Assembly: GCF_014803385.1 (NCBI RefSeq)
Contig: NZ_JACYFC010000002.1
Coordinates: 372,001 to 436,000, forward strand
Direction of reading: 5' to 3'
Origin: Marinomonas colpomeniae
Lineage (GTDB): Bacteria; Pseudomonadota; Gammaproteobacteria; Pseudomonadales; Marinomonadaceae
DNA length: 64,000 nt
Notes under the pieces: model-generated
Databases searched by the model: none
Seen by the model: only the letters and a program-made list of their open reading frames with translations
Told to the model about the DNA's origin: nothing
Shown here: in pieces, positions 26,828-36,917 of the stretch
How the letters are laid out: each line of letters begins with the position of its first letter
How positions within the stretch are numbered: position 1 is the first letter of the stretch
Translations under genes and position numbers: made by a program

Positions 26828-28861
26828 TTACATACGGTACGTTGCATTAATACCAATAGTGCGAGTTTGGCCGACTGCGGCAAGAACGCCACCTCGATAG
26901 TAAACAGCATCTTCATCGGTTAAATTCTTGATATAGCCATTTATGGTTAAGTTCCCCATCATATATTGGATACGCGCATCAGCCATAACGTAATCACCAG
27001 AGATAGAGCTGCTAGTGTTATCAAGATCTGAGTAGTATTCGCCGACATGGGTTATGTCTGCGCCAAATGACCATGTAGTATCTATGTACTGAGTAAATCC
27101 AATACTTAAACTGCTTTCTGGTGCACTCGTTAATTCATTACCTTTATAGGAATCATCTTCATCTATTTCACTTTTTAGCAATCCTATCGATCCTCGAAGC
27201 TCTAGATTTTCTGTTAACCACTTCGTTGCTTCTAATTCCATTCCATAGGTAGTAGCGGCGTCGACATTGACAATAGTGAAGCTGCTTGTTCCTGCTTGGT
27301 AGTCGGTGTAATCGTTATAGAATACATTGGCATTAAGTGTTGTACCGTTATTGAAGTGGCTTTTACTGCTTAATTCAAATGATGTAACTTCTTCGCTATC
27401 ATATGTATATGCAACACCTGAGAAATTAATGGCTGCACCTGATGGGCTATAACCTTGGCGAATAGTTGCACCGATAGTAGTTGAGTTTGATGCAGCGTAC
27501 GTAACGCCTAGTTTAGGTAAATAATGGGTTTCATCTGTACTTTGCTCATTATTGCCACTGCCGGAGAATTGAGTAGAGCTAGTTTTATCTGTATTTTCAT
27601 TTTCTATACGCAAGCCTAGTGCAATTTTTGCTTTGGATGAAAGAGAATACATACTTTCGCCATAAGCGGCTGTTGTCGCAGTAGTGTAAGCTGTTTGGAT
27701 ATCATAATTATCGGTCGAAAGAGAAGCATCTTTTTCTGATATAAATAAGCCTAATACACCGCTTAGGTTCGAGTCCTTACGATTAAACAGTACGCGATTT
27801 TCTAATGCCGTTGTGTCTTGATTAATATCGTATTCATAGCCTGTAGAGTAGGCATCGTCATGTATATCCGAGCTGCTTTGACTAATATGAAAGGCGTTAG
27901 TAATACCTTGGTCGAATTCGTAATCTATATCTACAGCGAAAGAGTTTGCATTGGAGTCTTGTATACGAAATTCATTAGTACCGTTTAACGTATAAGTTTG
28001 TGTTTCCATACCTTCTTCTGTGTTACTGGCAAAATTTGCGTGTTCGCCATCATTCTTATGATAGTTAATGGTAACTTTTGTTGAGAGTTCTGGAATGCTA
28101 GAAGCTTCCCATAATAATTTCCCTCGCACATTAAAGCTTTCAGATTCGCTCGGATTAGGGGTATCGTAACTACTAGTTTCATAATTCAAGAACCCTTCAC
28201 CTTGAGTCTTATCAATGGCAATACGATAGGCTAACTCTTCGTCAATTATGGCTCCGGAGGACATGGCTGCGAGATTATATTTTAGGTTGCCATTCTTGTA
28301 CGTTTCTAAACCTATGCGTACAGCTGCTTCAGAATCAAATGTTGGATCATTTGTATTTACGACAATCGCTCCTGCAATTGCACTTGAGCCTTGAGTTGTT
28401 GATTGTGGACCACGCAGCACTTCTACTTGTTTGGTATCCCATAGGCTACTTGGTGAAAAATTATAACCAGACCAATCTTGTGTTGTTCCGTCAATAACAG
28501 TTGCGATACGAGCACGAGCACTTGTTAAGTAAACAAGTCCACCATTTGCTGCACCACCACCAGATATTCCACGTATTGCAATATGATCAAAAGAGTCTGC
28601 AATAACGTTGGGTGCGTGGGTAGCGATATCTAGTGCGTTGTTACTCTCCCCTTTTTCTAGCTCATCTTCATTGATAACAGTTACTGCGGTAGTTGTGTCT
28701 TTGATGCTCTTATCAATTTTTTCACCGGTGATGACAATACTCTCTAATCGGATAGTTTCAGCCTGAACGTTTGGAGAGATAATCACACTATTGATCGCAA
28801 TAACCGACAAAGCGACTAAAGATAGATGTGTGGGAATGTTGGTAATGCTTGTTTGGCTCAT
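26828..28861 (-). CDS. TonB-dependent siderophore receptor (second)
   Basis: 677-residue outer-membrane receptor: long signal peptide to about residue 34 (VQA), TonB box SIVITGE, plug domain (about 50-165; IAIRGISGGG, TKQVEVLRGPQSTTQGSSAIAGAIVV) and barrel with the C-terminal NLTDEDAVYYRGG and RTIGINATYRM. The last residue is Met rather than the usual aromatic. It follows the siderophore permease gene, and the set receptor-permease-PchR-like regulator resembles pyochelin and rhizobactin uptake clusters. A weaker Fur-like match is located upstream. Confidence 0.9.
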   Translation of the reverse strand: MSQTSITNIPTHLSLVALSVIAINSVIISPNVQAETIRLESIVITGEKIDKSIKDTTTAVTVINEDELEKGESNNALDIATHAPNVIADSFDHIAIRGISGGGAANGGLVYLTSARARIATVIDGTTQDWSGYNFSPSSLWDTKQVEVLRGPQSTTQGSSAIAGAIVVNTNDPTFDSEAAVRIGLETYKNGNLKYNLAAMSSGAIIDEELAYRIAIDKTQGEGFLNYETSSYDTPNPSESESFNVRGKLLWEASSIPELSTKVTINYHKNDGEHANFASNTEEGMETQTYTLNGTNEFRIQDSNANSFAVDIDYEFDQGITNAFHISQSSSDIHDDAYSTGYEYDINQDTTALENRVLFNRKDSNLSGVLGLFISEKDASLSTDNYDIQTAYTTATTAAYGESMYSLSSKAKIALGLRIENENTDKTSSTQFSGSGNNEQSTDETHYLPKLGVTYAASNSTTIGATIRQGYSPSGAAINFSGVAYTYDSEEVTSFELSSKSHFNNGTTLNANVFYNDYTDYQAGTSSFTIVNVDAATTYGMELEATKWLTENLELRGSIGLLKSEIDEDDSYKGNELTSAPESSLSIGFTQYIDTTWSFGADITHVGEYYSDLDNTSSSISGDYVMADARIQYMMGNLTINGYIKNLTDEDAVYYRGGVLAAVGQTRTIGINATYRM

Positions 28862-28911
28862 AATTTAGAGTTTCCTATATATTATTAAATACGCTATGAG
28901 ATAAAGGTAAT

Positions 28912-28930
28912 GTTACTGATAATAATCATT
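28912..28930. promoter_or_regulatory. Candidate Fur box upstream of second receptor
   Basis: GTTACTGATAATAATCATT, about 50-70 bases upstream of the receptor ATG, matches the Fur consensus at 14 of 19 positions by my count; the central TGATAAT is intact. Confidence 0.5.
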
Positions 28931-29007
28931 TCTATTGATTGCCTTTCAAATAATGTTAAAACCGGCCACTACTTTAGAAGGTATAAAATAGATTGTTGCC
29001 TTAATGC

Positions 29008-30258
29008 TTAATGTTTAGGTATCACGTTGTGTATGGGTATCGAAATGATGGATTTTCGCTTAAGTAGAAAGCAAATAAATAGAGCAATCCCTAATGTGAG
29101 GACGACACCTGCTATGACAACGGTGCTGTAACCAATGTGTTTCGCGATAGTCATACTAATAGCGGAATAAGCAAATCCCAGTAGAGACGCAAAGCTGAAC
29201 TGTAGAGTAAAGAAAGTGGCCTTATGTATAGTTTGTGCGGCTTTGTCCATTATGATGGTTGATGAGATAACTAACAGCGCAGGAAAACTTATAAAGTGCA
29301 CAGTGATTGCGGCGTAAACCATTGGTTTTTCAGTAAAGCCGAGCGTCAATGGTATTATTAAAGCTAACGCGAATACTTGAACGAATAGAGCGCTAATCAG
29401 AGCATTAACTTGACCTATTCTAGAGATCAAAGGTGTTGCTAATAAGGCTGAGATAAGGCCAACGGCAGAGCCGAAAATTTTCATTACAAATCCAATGTCA
29501 CCAAATTGCCAACCACCATCGACAAGTAAAGGTGTGAGCAGAGCAAAACCACAAGTAGAGCCAATAGGGTAAAGTGCCATAATGACGAACCAGTGTTTGT
29601 TTTGCTTTATAAAGTCTTTGATACCACGTAATAAATGCTTGTGTTCTTCCTGTTGTGGTTGGTTATCCATCGATTCTTCTGGCTCGTTGAATAGCACCAT
29701 TTGAATAAGAGAAATACTGGTTAAAGCCGCCAATAGCCATAATGATCCATGCCATTCAAGCCAAGGGTAGAACATAAGTATCAGGCCGCCGCCAATAATA
29801 TTACCCAATAAGTTACCTGAGAATTGCACGCTGCTAGCGAGTTTACGTGCATCAGGAGCGAACAGCTTGCAGGATAAACCATCTATAGCGACATCTTGAA
29901 CACTCAGACTAAATACATAAAAGGTGAGTATGACTATTATCCAAGTAAACTGGTTCTCGAAATCCATCGCTCCTGCAATGACTAATAATAATGTCATGCT
30001 TGCTTGGGCAATAATTAGCCAGCTACGATATTTCCCTTGTAGAGATAAGCGATATTTATCAATAAGAGGTGCATAAAATACTTTGCCCATTAGGGGTAAT
30101 ACGGCCAGATTCAGCAGCGCAAGTTTATCTAGGGCAACGCCTTGCTGCCGTAAAATGGCGACTGCTGCAGATAATATGAATGCGATACCTATGTATTGGG
30201 TTACGTAGATGCTAGCTAACATGAACCAAGGGTATTGAGTCGTCGAACCAAATTTCAT
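29008..30258 (-). CDS. RhtX/FptX-family siderophore permease (MFS)
   Basis: 416-residue, 12-helix single-polypeptide inner-membrane importer. The opening YVTQYIGIAFILSAAVAILRQQGV, the loop APLIDKY and the helix-4 region QDVAIDGLSCKLF match the RhtX/FptX group that carries rhizobactin 1021 or pyochelin across the inner membrane without an ATPase. Its place between a TonB receptor and a PchR-like AraC regulator supports this. It gives the organism a second inner-membrane route beside the FhuCDB-like ABC system. Confidence 0.87.
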   Translation of the reverse strand: MKFGSTTQYPWFMLASIYVTQYIGIAFILSAAVAILRQQGVALDKLALLNLAVLPLMGKVFYAPLIDKYRLSLQGKYRSWLIIAQASMTLLLVIAGAMDFENQFTWIIVILTFYVFSLSVQDVAIDGLSCKLFAPDARKLASSVQFSGNLLGNIIGGGLILMFYPWLEWHGSLWLLAALTSISLIQMVLFNEPEESMDNQPQQEEHKHLLRGIKDFIKQNKHWFVIMALYPIGSTCGFALLTPLLVDGGWQFGDIGFVMKIFGSAVGLISALLATPLISRIGQVNALISALFVQVFALALIIPLTLGFTEKPMVYAAITVHFISFPALLVISSTIIMDKAAQTIHKATFFTLQFSFASLLGFAYSAISMTIAKHIGYSTVVIAGVVLTLGIALFICFLLKRKSIISIPIHNVIPKH

Positions 30259-30457
30259 GTTTTATTCCGGTATTTAGTATTAATCGATAATTTCAAAAAG
30301 AGCTTCAACGTAGCCACTGTTAAATGGTCGTGGGAAGTCGTATTAGAAATTTATTGGAATGATTTTAATTCTTATTCAGAGGGAGTTCTTTTGAATAGAG
30401 ACATGTTACTTTTGAAATAAGATAATTTTTAATAACTATCATTTATAAAATGACCGC

Positions 30458-31372
30458 TTATATGGCCAATGAGCGTCTGAAATCACTTGGAGAAAGTCCT
30501 ATTTCTTGCTTAAACAAAGTCGCAAAGTGAGCTTGGCTTCTAAAGCCAATATTATGGGCAATTTCAGAAATAGAGTCTTTTCCGGTTAATTGCTCTAGGG
30601 CAGATTCAATACGAGCTTTTTTCAGCCAATCACGAAAGCTGCTACCAACTAATTCCTTTATGTCTTGTTTAACATACGTTGGATTACTTCCTGCCATGCG
30701 GGAGACCGAGGCTAGAGTCCATTCTTCTGATAAATGAGATTGAATATAATTAAGTGAATTTTGCAATTTCATCACTCTTGAAGTTAAAATATTTTGATCT
30801 TGTTCATGCCTTTTATGAAGAAATAATGACAAAACTTCAAGAGCCTTAGCTTTAATAAATAGCTCCCTCTCTACCCCTTGAAACGTACATTGCCAGACAG
30901 CTTCACAGCAGCTAAGAATATCTCTTGGAACTGGTCCAGACTCAGCAAGTCTGTCTTTTCTTATTGTTGTTGCTGTAGTGATACCTTTTAATTTAGGTAA
31001 AATATATTCATTGAATTGATTCAGTGGCAACATAATCGAAAATGTTTGCCAAATACTATTGCTAGGGAAATGAAGTTTGCTGATAGCAGCCTCTTCAACA
31101 GCAGCTACAATATATTTATAGCTGTAATCGCAGCTTTTATAGCCGTCATCATCAAATGTTTCACAACGGCATTGGCCTAGCATGGAAATATATAAACCAG
31201 GCATGAAGTAGTTTTCAATTTCGGTTTCTTCTGGAAACCGATGATTAACAATACGTACACAACTTTGAGAATCAAAATCGAGGTTTAAGTGCTCAAACGT
31301 TGCTACATTCTCGACTGGATGACTTAGCAAAATAAACTCTCCTCTTTCAGTTCCAATGAAACATTCAATCAA
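30458..31372 (-). CDS. PchR-like AraC-family regulator
   Basis: 304 residues: an N-terminal ligand-binding region typical of PchR/YbtA regulators and a C-terminal AraC double helix-turn-helix (about 205-300; WTLASVSRMAGSNPTYVKQDIKELVG and ISEIAHNIGFRSQAHFATLFKQEIGLSPSDFRR). PchR-type proteins activate receptor and permease genes when they bind the ferric siderophore. It lies 199 bases upstream of the permease in the same direction. A poor Fur-like match (TGATAATGATT core on the minus strand, about 31384-31402) lies upstream of its start. Confidence 0.88.
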   Translation of the reverse strand: MIECFIGTERGEFILLSHPVENVATFEHLNLDFDSQSCVRIVNHRFPEETEIENYFMPGLYISMLGQCRCETFDDDGYKSCDYSYKYIVAAVEEAAISKLHFPSNSIWQTFSIMLPLNQFNEYILPKLKGITTATTIRKDRLAESGPVPRDILSCCEAVWQCTFQGVERELFIKAKALEVLSLFLHKRHEQDQNILTSRVMKLQNSLNYIQSHLSEEWTLASVSRMAGSNPTYVKQDIKELVGSSFRDWLKKARIESALEQLTGKDSISEIAHNIGFRSQAHFATLFKQEIGLSPSDFRRSLAI

Positions 31373-31423
31373 ATTCGGTATTAAGAATCATTATCACTTA
31401 TAATGTACTATATTTGAAATGAA

Positions 31424-31459
31424 AAAACCGCTTTCTGGATGATTCTAGAAAGCGGTTTT
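31424..31459. terminator. Terminator between ahpF and the AraC gene
   Basis: 13-bp perfect stem AAAACCGCTTTCT/AGAAAGCGGTTTT with a 10-base loop and A/T-rich flanks. It closes the ahpCF operon, which reads towards it on the minus strand. Confidence 0.8.
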
Positions 31460-31505
31460 AAGATTAGAGTGTTTTGGTAGAAAAGAAATCCACTAGCGCA
31501 TTGGC

Positions 31506-33053
31506 TTAATTACGAATCAAGTAATCAAATGCGCCCAAGGCTGCTGTTGCACCAGATCCCATTGATATGATGATTTGCTTGTAAGGTGTTGTTGTCACAT
31601 CACCCGCTGCAAAGACACCTGGTATTGAGGTTTCACCATGAGCGTTGATAACGATTTCGCCACGGTTAGACAATGCTAGTGTGTCCTGTAGGAACTCACT
31701 ATTTGGTACTAAACCGATTTGTACAAAAATACCAGCAACATCAACAAGGTGTGACTCATCGTTTTTGCGGTCTGTGTATTTCAAGCCGATCACACGTTCG
31801 CCATCGCCGATTACTTCTGTTGTCATGGCTTCTTTGATGATAGTAACGTTAGCTAAAGACTCGGCTTTTCTAACCAATACTTCGTCGGCACGTAATGTGT
31901 CGCCAAATTCTAAAACGGTAACGTGTTCAACAATACCCGCAAGGTCGATCGCCGCTTCAATACCAGAGTTACCACCACCGATAACCGCTGTTTTCTTACC
32001 TTTGAACAATGGGCCGTCACAGTGTGGGCAGTAAGCAACGCCTTTACCACGGTATTCTTGCTCGCCCGGAACGTTCATTTCTCTCCAGCGTGCACCTGTT
32101 GCTAAGATGACGGTTTTACTTTTTAGTACGGCACCATTTTCTAGTTCAACTTCAACGAATTCTTTCTTCTCTAGGCGAACCGCTTTTTGCGTTTTCATCA
32201 AATCAACATCGTAATCAAGTACATGCTGTTCAAGGCCTGCAACCAATTTCGGGCCGTCTGTTGCTTTTACAGAGATGAAGTTTTCAATCGCCATGGTATC
32301 GGCTACTTGACCGCCAAATCGCTCTGCAACCACACCAGTACGAATACCTTTACGAGCGGCATAAATAGCTGCGGCTGCACCTGCAGGGCCACCGCCAACT
32401 ACTAATACATCGTATGGTGCTTTTTCTGCTAATGCGGACGCTTGTTTATCGGCTGCGCCAGTGTCTACTTTGTTTAGAATTTCTTCTAACGTCATGCGGC
32501 CTTGACCGAAATGTTCGCCATTCAAGTAAACAGACGGAACGGCCATGATGTTCAAGCCATTTACTTCGTCTTGGAACAGCGCGCCGTCGATCATAGTCGC
32601 GGTTACTTTAGGATTCAGAGCTGCCATTAAGTTTGTTGCTTGCACAATGTCAGGACAGTTATGACAAGATAGAGAAATGTACACTTCAAAGTTTAATTCA
32701 GTGTCTAATGTTTTAATTTGTTCTAACAGTTCTGGTGCTGCTTTAGATGGGTGACCGCCTGCTTGCAGTAGAGCCAATACTAAAGAGGTAAATTCGTGGC
32801 CCATTGGAATGCCTGCAAAACGCACGCGAGGAGCTTTTCCTATTGGAGCAATGGCCATTTGTGGCGCTCTACCTGTTGAATTTTCGTCTACAGTTAAAGT
32901 AATTCTATCGCTTTGAAGTTCTGAGATTTCACTAGCTAAGCTAAGTAACTCTTGTGATTTCTCAGTACCATTTGTGGACACAGTAATTTCAATCGGATTA
33001 ACGATATTCTTTAGGTATGCGCCCAATTGCTGCTTAATATTTGCTTCTAACAT
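31506..33053 (-). CDS. ahpF: Alkyl hydroperoxide reductase subunit F
   Basis: NADH- and FAD-dependent disulfide reductase that recycles AhpC. The N-terminal thioredoxin-like double domain carries the CHNC centre at residues 130-133. The thioredoxin-reductase part follows with FAD motif [19 protein letters not shown] (218-236), redox centre CPHC at 342-345, NADH motif [10 protein letters not shown] and the C-terminal FAD motif GVFAAGDVT. Length (515) and all four cysteines fit the family. It is downstream of ahpC with a 174-base gap that contains a hairpin. Confidence 0.97.
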   Translation of the reverse strand: MLEANIKQQLGAYLKNIVNPIEITVSTNGTEKSQELLSLASEISELQSDRITLTVDENSTGRAPQMAIAPIGKAPRVRFAGIPMGHEFTSLVLALLQAGGHPSKAAPELLEQIKTLDTELNFEVYISLSCHNCPDIVQATNLMAALNPKVTATMIDGALFQDEVNGLNIMAVPSVYLNGEHFGQGRMTLEEILNKVDTGAADKQASALAEKAPYDVLVVGGGPAGAAAAIYAARKGIRTGVVAERFGGQVADTMAIENFISVKATDGPKLVAGLEQHVLDYDVDLMKTQKAVRLEKKEFVEVELENGAVLKSKTVILATGARWREMNVPGEQEYRGKGVAYCPHCDGPLFKGKKTAVIGGGNSGIEAAIDLAGIVEHVTVLEFGDTLRADEVLVRKAESLANVTIIKEAMTTEVIGDGERVIGLKYTDRKNDESHLVDVAGIFVQIGLVPNSEFLQDTLALSNRGEIVINAHGETSIPGVFAAGDVTTTPYKQIIISMGSGATAALGAFDYLIRN

Positions 33054-33192
33054 AATGTTTAACCCGTTAAAACTGAGGGATTACTGTAAATTTCGGATAT
33101 AAAAATCCATACCTAGCAAGCATAAGGCTTGAGGTCTGTATTCCGAAATAATGTGTATTAAGGCTTTTATCCAAGATTTAGGCAAAGCCCGA

Positions 33193-33215
33193 AGTTGGGT
33201 GCGGCGCACCCAACT
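33193..33215 (-). other. Hairpin between ahpC and ahpF
   Basis: 10-bp stem AGTTGGGTGC/GCACCCAACT with a 3-base loop, 13 bases after the ahpC stop. There is no T tract, so it is more likely an mRNA-stabilising or processing element than a terminator. Confidence 0.55.
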
Positions 33216-33227
33216 GGGAGAGTCGTC

Positions 33228-33785
33228 TTAGATTTTTCCGACTAGATCTAGAGAAGGAGCAAGTGTCGCTTCGCCTTCCTTCCATTTTGCAGGACAAACT
33301 TCACCTGGGTGAGCAGCAACATATTGTGCTGCTTTTACTTTGCGAAGTAGGTCTTCAGCGTCACGGCCGATACCTTCTGCCGTAATTTCCATTGCTTGAA
33401 TTGTGCCTTCTGGATCAACTAAGAAAGTTGCACGATCTGCAAGGCCTTGACCTTCACGCATCACGCCAAAATTGTTTGTGATTTTTCCAGACTGATCACC
33501 AACCATGTAATAGTTGATTTTACCGATTGTTTCTGAGCTGTCATGCCACGCTTTGTGAGTGAAATGAGTATCAGTAGAAACAGAAAATACTTCTACGCCG
33601 CGAGACTGAAGCTCTGCGTAGTGGTCTGCAACATCACCAAGTTCAGTAGGGCAAACAAACGTGAAGTCAGCTGGGTAGAAAAAGAAGATAGACCATTTGC
33701 CTAGAACGTCTTTTTCAGAAATTTCTACGAATTCGCCAGATTTGAAAGCAGAGGCGTTGAACGGTTTAATTTGAGTATTGATCAT
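33228..33785 (-). CDS. ahpC: Alkyl hydroperoxide reductase subunit C (peroxiredoxin)
   Basis: Typical 2-Cys peroxiredoxin of 185 residues that reduces hydrogen peroxide and organic peroxides. The peroxidatic cysteine is in [11 protein letters not shown] (Cys45) and the resolving cysteine in GEVCPAKW (Cys164); the catalytic Thr and Arg are present. AGGAG precedes the ATG by seven bases. First gene of the ahpCF operon. I could not find a convincing four-part OxyR site upstream; a CAATTT-N3-AAATTG dyad at 33857-33871 is the only clear structure there. Confidence 0.97.
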   Translation of the reverse strand: MINTQIKPFNASAFKSGEFVEISEKDVLGKWSIFFFYPADFTFVCPTELGDVADHYAELQSRGVEVFSVSTDTHFTHKAWHDSSETIGKINYYMVGDQSGKITNNFGVMREGQGLADRATFLVDPEGTIQAMEITAEGIGRDAEDLLRKVKAAQYVAAHPGEVCPAKWKEGEATLAPSLDLVGKI

Positions 33786-33923
33786 TGTGTATCTCCTAGT
33801 GAGTAAAAATTTTTTTCAGTGCGTTACCAACAGAGTCTATATTAGAGAAGAAACGTCAATTTATGAAATTGTTATTTACTAGTATTTTGATTGTTAAAAA
33901 CTATCGGTATGTTGTTTCAAATA

Positions 33924-33959
33924 AAAAGCCTCAACAGTGTAATAACTATTGAGGCTTTT
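33924..33959. terminator. Terminator after the second TRAP operon
   Basis: 11-bp stem AAAAGCCTCAA/TTGAGGCTTTT with a 14-base loop, about 50 bases downstream of the dctM stop on the minus strand. Confidence 0.7.
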
Positions 33960-34011
33960 GAACTGTTCACTTGAAGTTAGTAGAGCTTCTAATTCATCAG
34001 TAAGCGTGTTG

Positions 34012-35319
34012 TTATTTCTGAGACATCGTCATAGGTAAATAGGTGACGATTTCTGGAAATATACTGATTAACAAAATGGCTACGCCAATAAGTAGAAAGA
34101 ATGGCAAGGCCGCTTTTGCTACATACAGAATATTTTTCCCTGTTAATGCTTGAATCACAAACAGATTGAAACCCACGGGTGGCGTTATTTGTGACATCTC
34201 TACGACTAACACAATGAAGATACCAAACCATAAGAGATCAATATTTGCCGCTTGTACCATAGGCAATATCACTGCAACGGTAAGTACTACGACAGAAATA
34301 CCATCTAAGAAGCAACCAAGAATTACAAACAAAACGGTCAGATATAAAATTAATTCCATTGGTGAAAGCGACATGCTTGCTATCCACACCGCTAATGCCT
34401 TAGGGATTCCTAAAAAGCCCATAGCAAGTGTTAGAAAGTGTGCTCCAACCAGAATAAAGCCAATCATACCTGAGCTTTTTACGGCGCCTAATAAACTCTC
34501 CATAAAGCTATGACGAGTTAAGGAACCTGTAAACGCGGCTAAAATCAAAGCACCAGTAACACCGATTGCCGCAGCTTCTGTTGGAGTGGTTATGCCTCCG
34601 TAAATAGAGCCTAAAACAAAGCCTATTAGTCCCATTACAGGTAGTAATTTAGTTAAACCTTTAATGCGAGCAGACCAGCTTATATCGTGATCGACAGTCT
34701 TAGGTAATTCATCTTTGTGTAAATGGCCCCAAATCATGGTGAAGCCCATAAACAGGGAAACCAATAATAAACCTGGTAATGCGCCGGCAATGAATAGACG
34801 AGCAATAGAAACTTCTGCTGCGACACCATAAACGATCAGAATGATAGACGGTGGAATCAATAAACCAAGCGTCCCTGACCCAGCTAATGTACCAATTGCC
34901 ATACGGTCGCTGTAACCTTGTTTACGAAGTTCAGGTAATGTCATTCGTCCAATAGTCGCTGCTGTCGCAGCAGATGAACCAGAAACAGCCGCAAAAATAC
35001 CGCAACTCAGAATATTTACATGTAGCAATTTACCCGGTACACCACCGAGCCAAGGTGATAAGCCTTTAAACAAATCTTCAGACAGACGCGTACGAAATAA
35101 CACTTCGCCCATCCAAATAAACAGAGGTAGGGCTGTTAGTGACCAAGCAGTACTCGCTCCCCAGCTAGAAGTAGCGAAGAGTAAATCTACCTGATAATTT
35201 TCAGATAATATTAAACCTAAACCACCGACCGTAATAAGCGTAAAAGATACCCAAACACCCATTGATAAAAGAAAGAACATGGCAAACGCCAAAAGAATTG
35301 AAATCCACATCATATCCAT
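34012..35319 (-). CDS. dctM: TRAP transporter large permease (second DctM)
   Basis: 435-residue DctM-type permease with the family loops GSSAATAATIGRMTLPEL (near 115) and GLLIPPSIILIVYG (near 150), and about twelve helices. Its start codon shares one base with the small-subunit stop (TAATG), indicating translational coupling. The cluster has no regulator or catabolic gene beside it, so the substrate (an organic acid or related compound) cannot be inferred. Confidence 0.93.
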   Translation of the reverse strand: MDMMWISILLAFAMFFLLSMGVWVSFTLITVGGLGLILSENYQVDLLFATSSWGASTAWSLTALPLFIWMGEVLFRTRLSEDLFKGLSPWLGGVPGKLLHVNILSCGIFAAVSGSSAATAATIGRMTLPELRKQGYSDRMAIGTLAGSGTLGLLIPPSIILIVYGVAAEVSIARLFIAGALPGLLLVSLFMGFTMIWGHLHKDELPKTVDHDISWSARIKGLTKLLPVMGLIGFVLGSIYGGITTPTEAAAIGVTGALILAAFTGSLTRHSFMESLLGAVKSSGMIGFILVGAHFLTLAMGFLGIPKALAVWIASMSLSPMELILYLTVLFVILGCFLDGISVVVLTVAVILPMVQAANIDLLWFGIFIVLVVEMSQITPPVGFNLFVIQALTGKNILYVAKAALPFFLLIGVAILLISIFPEIVTYLPMTMSQK

Positions 35320-35846
35320 TAGATTTCCTCCAAAGCGAGTGCATCTTCTTGTTCACTGTATGTTGGTTGTTTGCCTTTGAGCAGCATGACGAGAGCATCG
35401 ATGATAGCGAATGTCAGAGCAATAACACCTAAAGCGACAGGAACTTGAGGAATCCACAATGGCACTGGCACATAGCCGTAGGACACTTCTTCATAAATAT
35501 AGGATTCATACACCATAAAAGAGCAGGCGTAAGACAAATAAGACATTAAACAGAATGACAGAATTAAAATAGAGCCTTCTTGGATTTTTCGTGGCACAGG
35601 TGAAAAGCGTTGTATCAATAAAGTAACGCGTATGTGTCCACCTTCACGGAAAGTATAAGCCAAGCCTAAAAAGGTTGAGGCAGCCAGTGCGTAACCCGCA
35701 AAGTCTTCTGCGGAAGGTACAATGAAACCGAACAAACGTCCGATAATTTGCGCCAACAACAACAAGGTAATAATGACGATACACAGACCTGATAATAGGC
35801 CTGAGCACTGGTAAAGTTTTTCTTTTAGTTGGCTCATAGAGTTCAC
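35319..35846 (-). CDS. dctQ: TRAP transporter small permease (second DctQ)
   Basis: 175-residue four-helix DctQ protein with the middle segment SAEDFAGYALAASTFLGLAYTFREGGHIRV, a common DctQ signature. Preceded by the binding-protein gene with a hairpin in the 108-base gap and coupled to dctM by a one-base overlap. Confidence 0.9.
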   Translation of the reverse strand: MNSMSQLKEKLYQCSGLLSGLCIVIITLLLLAQIIGRLFGFIVPSAEDFAGYALAASTFLGLAYTFREGGHIRVTLLIQRFSPVPRKIQEGSILILSFCLMSYLSYACSFMVYESYIYEEVSYGYVPVPLWIPQVPVALGVIALTFAIIDALVMLLKGKQPTYSEQEDALALEEI

Positions 35847-35892
35847 TTTTATAAGACAGTATTCGGAGTTTCTTACGTAGTATGATAAAAGA

Positions 35893-35932
35893 CGTTTACA
35901 TCAAACCAACTATATTTGGTCAGATGTAAACG
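35893..35932 (-). other. Intra-operon hairpin after the second dctP
   Basis: Outer stem CGTTTACATC/GATGTAAACG (10 bp) and inner stem ACCAA/TTGGT separated by a two-base internal loop. It follows the dctP stop by 22 bases and likely sets the ratio of binding protein to permease. Confidence 0.6.
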
Positions 35933-35954
35933 ATTGTATAGCAATGAAAAGGTA

Positions 35955-36917
35955 TTATTTCTCGTAGTTATAAAGAATAGCTGCAACGTCTTTAGGTGCT
36001 TCAGCTTTCCATTCGTCAGACATTGTTTTACCAATGGCTTTTAGTTCTTTAATTAACTCTGGAGAAGGTTGAGAAACCGTCATGCCATTTGCAATCAACG
36101 TCGCTTTATCTTTCGCTGCACGTGCTGCTACGCCTGCCCAACCAGCACTTTCTGCATTTGCCGCTGCATCTAAAATGATTTCTTGAGACGCTTTATCTAA
36201 ACGACGGAAAGCACGTTTGTTTACAACAACAATGTTTTTTGGGATCCAAGCACTAATCTCAGTGAAGTGGTTTACATAATCCCATGCTTGGCTATCAACA
36301 CCTGTAGATGGTGATGTAACCATTGCTTGAATGATGCCTGTACTAAAAGCCTGTGGAATATCAGGTACTTGAATCGTAGTAGGCGTTGTTCCCATTAAAT
36401 CAGCTAAGCGTGATGTAGATGGGCTGTAAGCACGCATTTTAGCGCCTTCTAGATCAGCCAATTTATTTACTGGTTCTTTACTGTAAAGGCTTTGGGCTGG
36501 CCATGCTACTGCGTAAAGAAGAACCATGCCGTCTTTATCAAGTGCTTTTGCTACAGCTGGTTTTGCTGCTTTCCATAATTTTTCTGCATCTGGATAAGTC
36601 GTTGCTAGAAACGGAATGTTATCGTGTTTATAAATAGGATTTTCGTTACCTAAAATCCCCATGAAGACTTCACCCATTTGGACTTGACCAGTTTTAACTG
36701 AGCGAGGAATCTCGGTATGTTTCACTAAAGAGCCACCAGAGTGAACCGTGATGTCTAGTTCGCCTTTGGTGTTATCTTTTACTTCTTGAGCAAAGTTGTA
36801 AGCGATTTGAGTAGGTAAATTACCATCGCCGTAAGGTGTTGGCATGTGCCATTTTTCGGCAAAGCTGGCAGTAGACGCAAGTCCACCAAGAAGTAACGCG
36901 CTGGTTAGTTTTAGCAT
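35955..36917 (-). CDS. dctP: TRAP transporter substrate-binding protein (second DctP)
   Basis: 320-residue periplasmic DctP-family protein with a short signal peptide (cleavage after SFA near residue 20). The fold is recognisable from the middle segment LADLEGAKMRAYSPSTSRLADLMG, which contains the ligand-contacting arginine, and from GIIQAMVTSPSTG. It is the first gene of the TRAP operon. Sequence similarity to the other DctP in this window is low, so the two systems carry different cargo. Confidence 0.91.
   Translation of the reverse strand: MLKLTSALLLGGLASTASFAEKWHMPTPYGDGNLPTQIAYNFAQEVKDNTKGELDITVHSGGSLVKHTEIPRSVKTGQVQMGEVFMGILGNENPIYKHDNIPFLATTYPDAEKLWKAAKPAVAKALDKDGMVLLYAVAWPAQSLYSKEPVNKLADLEGAKMRAYSPSTSRLADLMGTTPTTIQVPDIPQAFSTGIIQAMVTSPSTGVDSQAWDYVNHFTEISAWIPKNIVVVNKRAFRRLDKASQEIILDAAANAESAGWAGVAARAAKDKATLIANGMTVSQPSPELIKELKAIGKTMSDEWKAEAPKDVAAILYNYEK

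Noticed and set aside
30235..30420. Small plus-strand frame upstream of the siderophore permease gene
   Set aside because: Overlaps the permease start antisense, no ribosome site, no family resemblance.
33786..34011. OxyR site upstream of ahpC
   Set aside because: I could not fit the four ATAG-type elements with correct spacing; only a short CAATTT-N3-AAATTG dyad is clear.
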